Source of the DNA: Candidatus Woesearchaeota archaeon
Lineage (GTDB): Archaea > Nanobdellota > Nanobdellia > Woesearchaeales > 21-14-0-10-32-9
Assembly: GCA_003560545.1 (NCBI GenBank)
Contig: PWLK01000088.1
Coordinates: 1 to 12,457 of the forward strand
Direction: 5' to 3'
DNA length: 12,457 nt
In this document: positions 1 through 5,331 of the stretch, one piece after another
Position numbering within the stretch: the stretch's first letter is position 1
Layout: each line of letters starts with the position of its first letter
Made by a program: the position numbers and the translations under genes
The notes under the pieces: model-generated
Database searches by the model: none
What the model was told of the DNA's origin: nothing
What the model saw: only the letters and a program-made list of their open reading frames with translations

Positions 1-61
1 GAATGACAAGTTTTTAATATGGTTTTATTTATCATATGAAAATAGAATACATATATTTTAT

Positions 62-463
62 TTAAATGTTTCGGTCTTCAGAAACAATGCTCCTCCCGCT
101 ATTACTCCAGGCCACCATCCCGCCATTCAAGTCATAAACATTTTCATAACCCAAATCCGCTATTTGCCTGGATGCGGAAGCAGACATCCTGCCAGTCATA
201 CAATAAACAAGAATCTTCACATCCTTATCCTCGGGCAACGAATCAGCGTAAAGATGTATATTCCTCCAATCCTCAATAACCAAGTCCGTGCCAGGTATTT
301 CGCCTTCATAAGGTGTATGCGTATTAACCACGAAAACATCTTCTTCCATCAAGCTTTCAAACTCATCACTATCTACTAGCCTTACACGTTCATTGCCCGC
401 GCAGCCCGCCACGAAAAGCGTTACCATCACAAATAATATGAATATTATTTTTCCTGAAAACAT
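62..463 (-). CDS. Rhodanese-domain lipoprotein, last gene of the thiol/metal operon
   Basis: Single rhodanese domain on an exported lipid anchor, 133 aa. Residues 5-20 form a hydrophobic signal segment ending in a lipobox (FVAGC, Cys21). The domain spans about 28-125, with the active-site loop CMTGRMS at 88-94 (catalytic Cys88) and the family's closing GGMVAW near 114-119. Rhodaneses carry sulfane sulfur as a Cys persulfide; here that would occur on the outer face of the membrane. The start is the ATG at 463, two bases after the stop of the upstream gene. A GTG at 478 is in frame but would overlap that gene by 13 bases and add five residues before the signal segment. The operon context, with several Cys-rich exported or membrane proteins, suggests it exchanges sulfur or thiols with them (inference). 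The real sulfur donor or acceptor cannot be told from sequence. Confidence 0.85.
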   Translation of the reverse strand: MFSGKIIFILFVMVTLFVAGCAGNERVRLVDSDEFESLMEEDVFVVNTHTPYEGEIPGTDLVIEDWRNIHLYADSLPEDKDVKILVYCMTGRMSASASRQIADLGYENVYDLNGGMVAWSNSGRSIVSEDRNI

Positions 464-465
464 TT

Positions 466-1371
466 CTACAAGTCCCACTCAAAAACTCTTTCTGGCATTC
501 CATACAAATCTTTCACAACCAAAGTTAGCTTAGTTGCATCTTGGCTTATTCCTGTGAAGAACAATTCTCCATTCCTATGATGCCCTCCTGGCGGACTCCC
601 CTTCCAGGAACTCGCTGTGTACTCGTTCCCCCGGTCATCGATAAGAACAGCCACATCTTCAACATGAAAACCCAAGTCCCCTTGATGCGTGTCTAGTGCT
701 ACGCTGAACACTGCTTCCCCGTTGTCAATCATTTGAGGGGTTACCGTAACCGTCAGCCCTCCAGTGTTATCTGTGAGTGTTTCAAACGCATAATCACTTG
801 TAGCGGTCCCAGTCATTCCATGTGTTTCTGCTGTGACAAAGGTAAACGGGATAATCATTACCGCTATGGCTACTGTGAATATCTTGCCAAGCCTCACATC
901 AGAAGCAGAAATGTTTTTCAGCAAAGAATTCTTAGCATGGACTCCTTGTTGCCTTGTAACTCCCAGCATGATAAATATTCCCAGGAGATTAGAGAACAAC
1001 CCTATCACAAGGAATCCTGTGCTGTACTCTGACAGGAAAACCATTGCACCAGAAAACCCGATTAAAGGTATCAAAGGCGCGATTAAGTGCAGGCAGCACG
1101 CAACCATTGAAATACCCGAAACACTTCCAGTTGCAGCTACTTTTCCTCCGGCATTAGCGTGCTTTGGAAAACTCGTTATATAAGAGTATAACGCCACCTG
1201 GAATCCAAATCCTAACACCAAAGGTATCATCAAATACCAATATGAAAAAAACTGGGAGGCAGCATAGCTAAAGCTGTTTACAAGCGTCAAAACCGTAAAA
1301 TAAAATGTTACCAGCACTGCCGACGCTATCACTCCTTTCCATAACGGTATCTTTGCATTTTCTTTATTCAT
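466..1371 (-). CDS. Membrane protein with MerT-like CC motif and exported C-terminal domain
   Basis: 301 aa in two parts. The N-terminal half has about five membrane segments (roughly 13-33, 44-64, 83-105, 118-137, 163-181). The third carries Cys92-Cys93 followed by His95 and a Pro-rich stretch (CCLHLIAPLIPLIGF), resembling the paired-Cys helix of small heavy-metal transporters such as MerT. After the last helix, residues 205-301 form a soluble beta-type domain with conserved-looking elements LDTHQGDL (226-233), a Gly-rich SPPGGHHR turn with His264-His265, and a PERVFEWDL ending. I recall this domain at the end of other membrane proteins but cannot name it. Start: ATG after a good Shine-Dalgarno (AAGGAGT) that spans the stop codon of the gene before it. 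Likely role: moving or sensing a soft metal or thiol across the membrane (inference). Confidence 0.7.
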   Translation of the reverse strand: MNKENAKIPLWKGVIASAVLVTFYFTVLTLVNSFSYAASQFFSYWYLMIPLVLGFGFQVALYSYITSFPKHANAGGKVAATGSVSGISMVACCLHLIAPLIPLIGFSGAMVFLSEYSTGFLVIGLFSNLLGIFIMLGVTRQQGVHAKNSLLKNISASDVRLGKIFTVAIAVMIIPFTFVTAETHGMTGTATSDYAFETLTDNTGGLTVTVTPQMIDNGEAVFSVALDTHQGDLGFHVEDVAVLIDDRGNEYTASSWKGSPPGGHHRNGELFFTGISQDATKLTLVVKDLYGMPERVFEWDL

Positions 1372-1373
1372 TT

Positions 1374-1940
1374 TTACTCCTTACAGCAATCAACTGCTTT
1401 CTTCACGAATTCTCTCATATTGCCAAAAAAAGTCTTGCTTTGATCAGTTTGCAATTCTTCTTCTGCTAACTGTTTCTTGTTTGTTTTACCAAGTTTTTTC
1501 TCTGATCTTTTAACGTTTGTTTTCTGCACTATTTTTTCCTTGCTGTTGCTCTCGATGTTCACCGCCCAGAACAAAGAATAAAGGTTATATGAATTTTCAA
1601 AGAAAAACTTTGCTTCCTTCATATCTCCTTTATCCAAGTGCTTCGTCCCTGTTTCCATTAAGCGCATCGAAGCAGACAATAAGTGCTTGCTCGTGCACCA
1701 GACTTCGCCTTCATAGTCTCTGATTAGCTTTTTCAGGAAAGCTTTTCTCATGTTCCTGACTTCGCGCAGCATATCATAGTAAGCATCCTTGCCTGTTTTC
1801 TGGGCTGTAAAATGCAGGTGCTCCTCGATGCTGATCAGGTTCATAACGCCAAGGCTTAAATCTTCGTCCGAAGACAAATCAAGCTTCTTTTCCTTAACAA
1901 GCTTCTCCGTTTTTTCCACTAGTTCTTTGTAAGAATCCAT
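1374..1940 (-). CDS. Soluble helical protein of unknown function (C-terminal CC)
   Basis: 188 aa from the ATG at 1940; an in-frame GTG at 1949 adds three residues and cannot be excluded. No signal peptide or membrane segment. Using the 191-residue numbering, residues 5-130 are almost all helical and contain a striking central motif GEVWCTSKHLLSASMRLMETG (split here as GEVWCTSKHL then LSASMRLMETG, 81-101) with Cys85, followed by an aromatic stretch SYNLYSLFWAVN (120-131). Residues 135-170 are a charged, low-complexity linker. The tail ends in VDCCKE with Cys188-Cys189. I do not recognise a characterised family, though I recall similar proteins in CPR bacteria and DPANN archaea. It is the only clearly cytoplasmic member of the operon, so it may be an internal partner of the membrane proteins on either side (inference). 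The upstream stop lies 15 bases before the ATG. Confidence 0.75.
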   Translation of the reverse strand: MDSYKELVEKTEKLVKEKKLDLSSDEDLSLGVMNLISIEEHLHFTAQKTGKDAYYDMLREVRNMRKAFLKKLIRDYEGEVWCTSKHLLSASMRLMETGTKHLDKGDMKEAKFFFENSYNLYSLFWAVNIESNSKEKIVQKTNVKRSEKKLGKTNKKQLAEEELQTDQSKTFFGNMREFVKKAVDCCKE

Positions 1941-1955
1941 TTTTTTCACTTCTCT

Positions 1956-2498
1956 TCATGCTAATAATTGCAAAGCAACTCCCAGTACCAGCATGGTTGC
2001 CAGCGTCACCGCCATTCCTTGGTACGGTATTTTCTGACCTTTCCTAATCTCTGTGATTTTCCTGCTGAGCCACGGCGATGCTAATACAATCACTCCTCCT
2101 ATTATGCTGCCCACGAGGAATACGTCCACCATGTACACCGTGTTAAGCAAAGACCCATATCCTCCTGCAATAGAAACAGGGATTCCTATCAAGCTGCCCA
2201 TAATCGGAAGCAATGGGATAACTGTCAAAAGAAACATTGCTAGTATTACAAGCTGTTCCTGATATCTTATCTTTTTCGTCTTGATAATCCTGTTAACCCA
2301 TAATCCCAATGCTGCAGCGAATCCACCTATGAACAACCCTATAACTATAGGGCTGATGCCCAGCCACATCGCTCCCCCTCCAAGCGCGGCTGCACCCGCC
2401 GTACAAAGAGGGCAGTGTGCTTCTACGCTTTGAACTCCAAAGATAAGGGAAGCGAGCAGGAAAATTCCCATAAACCTTGCGATGCCTTTTCTTACCAT
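1956..2498 (-). CDS. Membrane protein with exported HCPLC motif
   Basis: 180 aa, mostly hydrophobic. Residues 1-27 look like a signal sequence or first helix ending in VEAHCPLC; the motif His28-Cys29-Pro-Leu-Cys32 would sit just outside the membrane. A Gly/Ala-rich stretch (34-45) leads into helices at about 47-67, 82-102, 122-141 and 162-179, with short basic loops (70-80, 146-158) probably facing the cytoplasm. The CxxC pair could be a redox or metal site like those of thiol oxidoreductases, but there is no thioredoxin fold and no match I can name. The Shine-Dalgarno GAGGAT overlaps the stop codon of the preceding DUF411 gene, leaving a two-base gap, so the two are translationally coupled. 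Likely partner in a thiol relay or metal transfer with its neighbours (inference). Confidence 0.75.
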   Translation of the reverse strand: MVRKGIARFMGIFLLASLIFGVQSVEAHCPLCTAGAAALGGGAMWLGISPIVIGLFIGGFAAALGLWVNRIIKTKKIRYQEQLVILAMFLLTVIPLLPIMGSLIGIPVSIAGGYGSLLNTVYMVDVFLVGSIIGGVIVLASPWLSRKITEIRKGQKIPYQGMAVTLATMLVLGVALQLLA

Positions 2499-2500
2499 TT

Positions 2501-2989
2501 TTATATCCTCATGAATTCATACGTGGTTCCATCGTTGTTTACTGCTAACACTACAAAGTCTTCTGTTTTCCTGCCCGGCATTCCTGGGGAGCCTGAAGGC
2601 ATTCCTGGTAGGGCTATACCTCTAATGTCTGGTTTTTCTGCTAATAATTTGTTTATTGCTTCCAGTGGCATGTGTCCTTCCACAAAGTAATCTCCAATAA
2701 TTGTTGTATGGCAAGTTCTGACACTGCTTGGAACACCGAGTTCTTCTTTATGTTCATCCAAAGAGTAAGGGTCCACTTGTTTTACATCAATGTTCATCCC
2801 TGTATTCCTCTTCGTGTAGTCAGCGTGTATGTCGCAGCACCCACAAGCAAAGGAAGTGTAAACCACTCCTTCCTTTCCTTGCAGTTCTTCCAAAGCGTTA
2901 AGGTCTTTATCGTTGCCTGCTGCAAGCGCTATCATTCCCACAAGCAGCAATGCCACCGCGCCCAGGACAACTATAGTTGTCTTTTTCAT
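2501..2989 (-). CDS. DUF411-family exported metal-binding-type protein
   Basis: 162 aa. An N-terminal hydrophobic segment (5-23, signal or anchor) is followed by the DUF411 core: CGCC at 49-52 with His55, RTCHTT with Cys93-His94, VEGHMP with His106-Met107, and the family signature LPGMPSGSPGMPG (128-139) carrying Met130 and Met137. The Cys, His and Met residues are what a soft-metal (copper-type) site would use, and DUF411 genes in bacteria often lie beside copper-resistance genes (family knowledge). Metal identity is not shown by the sequence. Length is normal for the family. The ATG follows GGGGG at a spacing of eight bases; that Shine-Dalgarno is also the coding sequence for the last residues of the upstream gene. 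It is the one confidently assigned metal-type component of the operon. Confidence 0.88.
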   Translation of the reverse strand: MKKTTIVVLGAVALLLVGMIALAAGNDKDLNALEELQGKEGVVYTSFACGCCDIHADYTKRNTGMNIDVKQVDPYSLDEHKEELGVPSSVRTCHTTIIGDYFVEGHMPLEAINKLLAEKPDIRGIALPGMPSGSPGMPGRKTEDFVVLAVNNDGTTYEFMRI

Positions 2990-2990
2990 A

Positions 2991-3257
2991 TCAACATCCC
3001 CCTACCATTGCCGGCGGCTGTTGAGCTGTTGGCTGAGCTGTTGGTGCACTTTGCGTTGTGCTTGGCTGCGCAGTGGGTTGTCCTTCGTATGATTCTACGT
3101 TTTGCTTTAAGTTGCTTATTTGCACTGCCTGCACTCCTGATACTAATAGCAATACTAACACCACGCCCAGTGCAATGAATGCATAAGCGCTGCTTCCTTC
3201 TTCTTTTTTCTTCATAGGTACCACCTTTTTTCCTTTTGTTTTACAACAATCGCTCAT
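2991..3257 (-). CDS. Small single-pass membrane protein with C-terminal MVGGC tail
   Basis: 88 aa. It begins MSDCCK (Cys4-Cys5) followed by a Lys-rich stretch (7-19), then one membrane helix (about 24-46), a short possible coiled segment (47-57), and a low-complexity TAQP/Pro/Gln/Thr region (60-82) ending PAMVGGC. Positive-inside charge places the CC pair in the cytoplasm and the terminal Cys88 outside. The same last five residues end the preceding gene's product. No family recognised. The gene starts one base after the upstream stop, with GGAGG eight bases before the ATG. Low-complexity spacers of this kind commonly let a terminal group reach away from the membrane, so Cys88 may be a mobile thiol or metal ligand (inference). 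Confidence 0.72.
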   Translation of the reverse strand: MSDCCKTKGKKVVPMKKKEEGSSAYAFIALGVVLVLLLVSGVQAVQISNLKQNVESYEGQPTAQPSTTQSAPTAQPTAQQPPAMVGGC

Positions 3258-3258
3258 C

Positions 3259-3957
3259 TTAACATCCTCCTACCATTCCGCCACCAGCGCTTCCCTGTTC
3301 TATTCCTCTGAACTGGTTAGAAGCAATGTTTCCATATGTTGTGTCTATGCCTTGTAATTCTAGTGCTTCTGCTTTTGCCTGTGACTGTCCTGGGAAGAAC
3401 AGGACTTTCCATTTAGCTACTTCTTCTTGTATATCCTTGTCAGTGTAACTGTCCCCGTGTTCTAGTATGAGGTATTTTGCGAGGCCTCTCATTGCGAAGC
3501 TATGCGCGCATCCGCATGCAGGCTGGCCGTTTTCAAAGATTATAGATCTCGCACCACAGCAGTATTCGCATGACATTCCATCATCCATGTGGTACAATAT
3601 ATTTATGTACCTGTCAAGATCATCTCCTTGAAGTTCTGTTTGCTGGTCTATGGTTGCAAGCTGTCTTATTGTTTCATCAGCCCTTCTTTGATCGTTCGGG
3701 TCAACATCGTCATAGCTTACACCTAATTCTTCTCCGTAAGTCTCAGGGACACCTGTAGGTACTACGCCGCCTAAGGATACTTCTCCCCCAGAGCTTCCTT
3801 GTTGTCCGGATGAGCCTGCACTACTTGTGTACCCTGCCATCATCCCGGTCATGTCATGGATGTGGTAGCTGTTAAAAGCTGTCATAAATAATAGTAATAC
3901 TACCAGCACTCCCGTTACACTTTTCAGGATTTTTTGTTCTTGTTCTTTTTCTATCAT
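3259..3957 (-). CDS. Membrane-anchored Cys-rich protein (CxxCC/CxCxH, MVGGC tail), first gene of operon
   Basis: 232 aa. One membrane segment (13-30) is followed directly by a His/Met-rich patch HIHDMTGMM (32-40), a Ser/Gly linker (44-70), and a globular exported domain (75-220). The domain holds two Cys clusters: C130-E-Y-C133-C134-G and C148-G-C150-A-H152, then a helical stretch MRGLAKYLILEHGDSYTD (split as MRGLAKYLIL, EHGDSYTD, 156-173) and KWKVLFFPGQ. It ends GGGMVGGC. These are not CxxCH heme sites; a metal, iron-sulfur or disulfide role is possible. I recall similar proteins in CPR and DPANN genomes but no functional description. Start: ATG at 3957 with AGGAGGG eight bases upstream. A longer reading from 4023 would put its start codon just upstream of the TATA box and its first codons inside it, so it is rejected. 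Confidence 0.78.
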   Translation of the reverse strand: MIEKEQEQKILKSVTGVLVVLLLFMTAFNSYHIHDMTGMMAGYTSSAGSSGQQGSSGGEVSLGGVVPTGVPETYGEELGVSYDDVDPNDQRRADETIRQLATIDQQTELQGDDLDRYINILYHMDDGMSCEYCCGARSIIFENGQPACGCAHSFAMRGLAKYLILEHGDSYTDKDIQEEVAKWKVLFFPGQSQAKAEALELQGIDTTYGNIASNQFRGIEQGSAGGGMVGGC

Positions 3958-3965
3958 TATTTTAT

Positions 3966-3972
3966 CCCTCCT
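3966..3972 (-). promoter_or_regulatory. Strong Shine-Dalgarno deciding the start of the minus operon
   Basis: On the minus strand AGGAGGG lies eight bases ahead of the ATG at 3957. It fixes this codon over the in-frame ATGs further upstream. Confidence 0.8.
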
Positions 3973-4010
3973 AAACAAATTGTTTTCATAGGGTTTTGTC
4001 ATTAGAAACA

Positions 4011-4020
4011 CCTTATAAAC
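4011..4020 (-). promoter_or_regulatory. TATA box of the minus-strand thiol/metal operon
   Basis: Minus strand reads GTTTATAAGG. A transcript starting about 26 bases on, near 3990, would have a leader of roughly 33 bases containing the Shine-Dalgarno at 3966-3972. No other good TATA element is visible between the seven genes, so this promoter probably serves all of them. Confidence 0.65.
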
Positions 4021-4027
4021 CATGTTG

Positions 4028-4041
4028 TGAAACTAGTTTCA
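4028..4041. promoter_or_regulatory. Perfect 14-nt palindrome between divergent promoters, candidate operator
   Basis: TGAAACTAGTTTCA is a perfect palindrome. It abuts the BRE position of the minus-strand promoter and sits 18 bases before the TATA box of the plus-strand promoter. The size and place fit a dimeric transcription factor site. No regulator gene is in the window, so which protein binds is unknown. Confidence 0.5.
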
Positions 4042-4059
4042 GGCTTGTTTTTGGAAATA

Positions 4060-4067
4060 TTTATAAG
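4060..4067 (+). promoter_or_regulatory. TATA box for the paralogue gene pair
   Basis: TTTATAAG, preceded by purines (GGAAA) as a possible BRE. It lies about 27 bases before the ATG at 4091, so the transcript is expected to be leaderless or nearly so. Confidence 0.65.
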
Positions 4068-4090
4068 TCTCCAATTTCATTCTCCTCGGT

Positions 4091-4606
4091 ATGCCTAAAG
4101 ATAAAGTTTTGCCGGCCACGCCTGATGTCCGCTTTAAGGGAACGTTTGATTTTGACGGGTTATACAAGCTCATCAGGAATTGGCTTGACGACAGGAAGTA
4201 TGATTACATGGAGAAGGTTTACAAGGACAAGGCAGCATCGCCTTTTGGTAACGAATTAGAATTAAATATGATTCCTGAGCTAAAAGTAACTCCTTATATT
4301 AAATACCATATTGAAATACTGATTAAAGTCTTTGATTTCAAGGAATTCGACGCAGTCGTAGATGGGGAAAAGAAAAAAGTGTCCAACGGAAGGCTGTTCA
4401 TTCAGATAACACCTGAAGTAGAATATGATTGGCAAAAAAAATACAAGGAAGGATTTGCTGCAACACTCCAGGAACTAATGGTTAAAAGGCTTTTGAAAAG
4501 GCATTTCGAGATAAAATACTACGACACATTAGCTTACGACGCTTACGACTTACAAACCAAGATAAAAAAGTTTTTAAGAATGAAAACAATTAAGAGTGCA
4601 TACTGA
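4091..4606 (+). CDS. Conserved-type hypothetical protein, paralogue A
   Basis: 171 aa, soluble, mixed alpha/beta, no signal peptide, no Cys. It shares architecture with the product of the next gene: FKG at residues 15-17 in both, then the pattern D-x3-L-Y-x-L-x3-W-x3-R-x-Y-D (20-38 here), strand-rich middle sections (55-110), and a basic C-terminal helix ending FLRMK. I do not recognise the family and assign no function. The clean residue-for-residue match of the N-terminal motif with its neighbour points to tandem duplication. Expected to be leaderless; the ATG is the only sensible start. Its TGA overlaps the next ATG (TGATG), so the two are made together and may form a complex (inference). 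Confidence 0.75.
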   Translation: MPKDKVLPATPDVRFKGTFDFDGLYKLIRNWLDDRKYDYMEKVYKDKAASPFGNELELNMIPELKVTPYIKYHIEILIKVFDFKEFDAVVDGEKKKVSNGRLFIQITPEVEYDWQKKYKEGFAATLQELMVKRLLKRHFEIKYYDTLAYDAYDLQTKIKKFLRMKTIKSAY

Positions 4607-5106
4607 TGGCAGAAGTAAAAAACCTTGTATACGGAGAATCTTTCAGCTTTAAAGGATTAATGGACGTAGAAGACCTTTACATGCTCTTAGACAAATGGTT
4701 CAAAGAAAGAGGGTATGATAAAAACGAAATATGGAACTTCGAAGAAAACTATGATGACGGCAAGCAGATAACCCTGAAAATACAGCCTTACAAGAAAATC
4801 AGTGATTACGCCAAAGTCGAAATACGCCTCACAGCCCAACTCAGAAAGCTAAAAGAAGTCGTAATACAAAAAAAGAAACAAAAACTAAAACTTATGAGAG
4901 GGGAAGCCAGCTTTACATTCGACGTATTCCTAACCACGGACTACGAAGAACACTTCCAATCCAGCCCAATACTATTCTTCATAAAGACAATAGCCGAGAA
5001 ATACCTTTACAAAGGATACGTCGAAAAATACGAAGAAAAAGCCGTGGCCGATAAAGACGCCATCAAAAGAGAGCTAAAAAGCTACCTGAACATGAAAAGA
5101 TTCTGA
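4606..5106 (+). CDS. Conserved-type hypothetical protein, paralogue B
   Basis: 166 aa, soluble, very rich in Lys and Glu, no Cys. N-terminal FKG (15-17) and D-x3-L-Y-x-L-x3-W-x3-R-x-Y-D (20-38) line up without gaps with the preceding gene's product. The middle alternates strands (54-78, 99-110) with a Lys-rich connector (81-96); the C-terminus has a helix ending YLNMKRF, like FLRMK in its partner. Function unknown. The start codon overlaps the upstream stop. Third codon positions favour A and C (GAA, AAA, TAC, GAC), unlike the enzyme gene that follows the tRNA. Confidence 0.75.
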   Translation: MAEVKNLVYGESFSFKGLMDVEDLYMLLDKWFKERGYDKNEIWNFEENYDDGKQITLKIQPYKKISDYAKVEIRLTAQLRKLKEVVIQKKKQKLKLMRGEASFTFDVFLTTDYEEHFQSSPILFFIKTIAEKYLYKGYVEKYEEKAVADKDAIKRELKSYLNMKRF

Positions 5107-5111
5107 AAAGC

Positions 5112-5119
5112 TTTAAAAA
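5112..5119 (+). promoter_or_regulatory. TATA-like box upstream of the tRNA-Ser gene
   Basis: TTTAAAAA just after the stop of the preceding gene. It predicts initiation near 5140, about 55 bases before the tRNA, giving an unusually long leader. I see no better TATA element closer to the tRNA. Confidence 0.4.
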
Positions 5120-5141
5120 ACAAGCGCTCTTCCGATACCTA

Positions 5142-5167
5142 AGGGGCTTGACTGAAAGGAAACCCCT
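5142..5167 (+). other. Hairpin in the tRNA-Ser leader
   Basis: AGGGG (5142-5146) pairs with CCCCT (5163-5167) around a 16-base purine-rich loop. It lies right at the predicted transcript start and well before the tRNA 5' end at 5195. It could be a leader removed by RNase P or part of a separate small RNA; the sequence does not decide. Confidence 0.35.
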
Positions 5168-5194
5168 CTTGCGTTCAAAAAGCGAAACTTTTGT

Positions 5195-5277
5195 GCTGCG
5201 GTCGCATAACCTGGTATTGCGCTGGCCTTGAGAGCCAGTTCCTTCGGGAGTTCCCGGTTCGAATCCGGGCCGCAGCG
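5195..5277 (+). tRNA. tRNA-Ser (anticodon UGA)
   Basis: A full cloverleaf can be folded. The acceptor GCTGCGG (5195-5201) pairs with CCGCAGC (5270-5276), seven of seven. D stem is GCA/TGC. Anticodon stem CTGGC/GCCAG holds the loop CTTGAGA, anticodon TGA at 5229-5231, reading UCA serine codons. A long variable arm (TCC-TTCG-GGA) and discriminator G at 5277 are both serine-type features. T arm is CCGG-type, CCCGG/CCGGG with loop TTCGAAT. No intron, and CCA is not encoded, as is common in archaea. Confidence 0.95.
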
Positions 5278-5281
5278 TTCG

Positions 5282-5291
5282 TTTTTTTTTT
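5282..5291 (+). terminator. T-tract terminator after tRNA-Ser
   Basis: Ten consecutive T residues start five bases after the tRNA, with no hairpin needed. This is the usual form of archaeal RNA polymerase terminator. Confidence 0.6.
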
Positions 5292-5298
5292 CAAGAAA

Positions 5299-5308
5299 AA
5301 TATTTAAC
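5299..5308 (+). promoter_or_regulatory. TATA box of the squalene/phytoene synthase gene
   Basis: An AATATTTAAC element about 28 bases before the ATG at 5332, consistent with a near-leaderless transcript independent of the tRNA. Confidence 0.5.
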
Positions 5309-5331
5309 CTGTTAGGTCTTTCCCTTGCTTT

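Noticed and set aside
164..379. Plus-strand open frames opposite the minus operon (also 733-1183, 2053-2262, 2415-2690, 2672-3178, 3570-3758)
   Set aside because: They lie fully antisense to well supported genes, have no promoter or ribosome site, and encode low-complexity, family-free peptides.
3050..3075. Repeated TAQP-coding stretch as a DNA tandem repeat
   Set aside because: Only a few imperfect units; it is low-complexity coding sequence in a linker.
3560..3700. c-type cytochrome site in the Cys-rich lead protein
   Set aside because: The motifs are CEYCC and CGCAH; neither is CxxCH.
3958..4023. N-terminal extension of the lead operon protein to the ATG at 4023
   Set aside because: It would place the first codons within the TATA box and ignore the strong Shine-Dalgarno before 3957.
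5171..5186. A second, degenerate tRNA based on a T-arm-like stretch
   Set aside because: The stem has a G-A closing mismatch and no matching acceptor or D arm can be found; kept only as a point of interest in the leader.
5257..5277. tRNA-Ser 3' end as an integrase attachment site for the prenyl synthase segment
   Set aside because: I found no second copy of the tRNA 3' end near 7140-7250 and no integrase gene.
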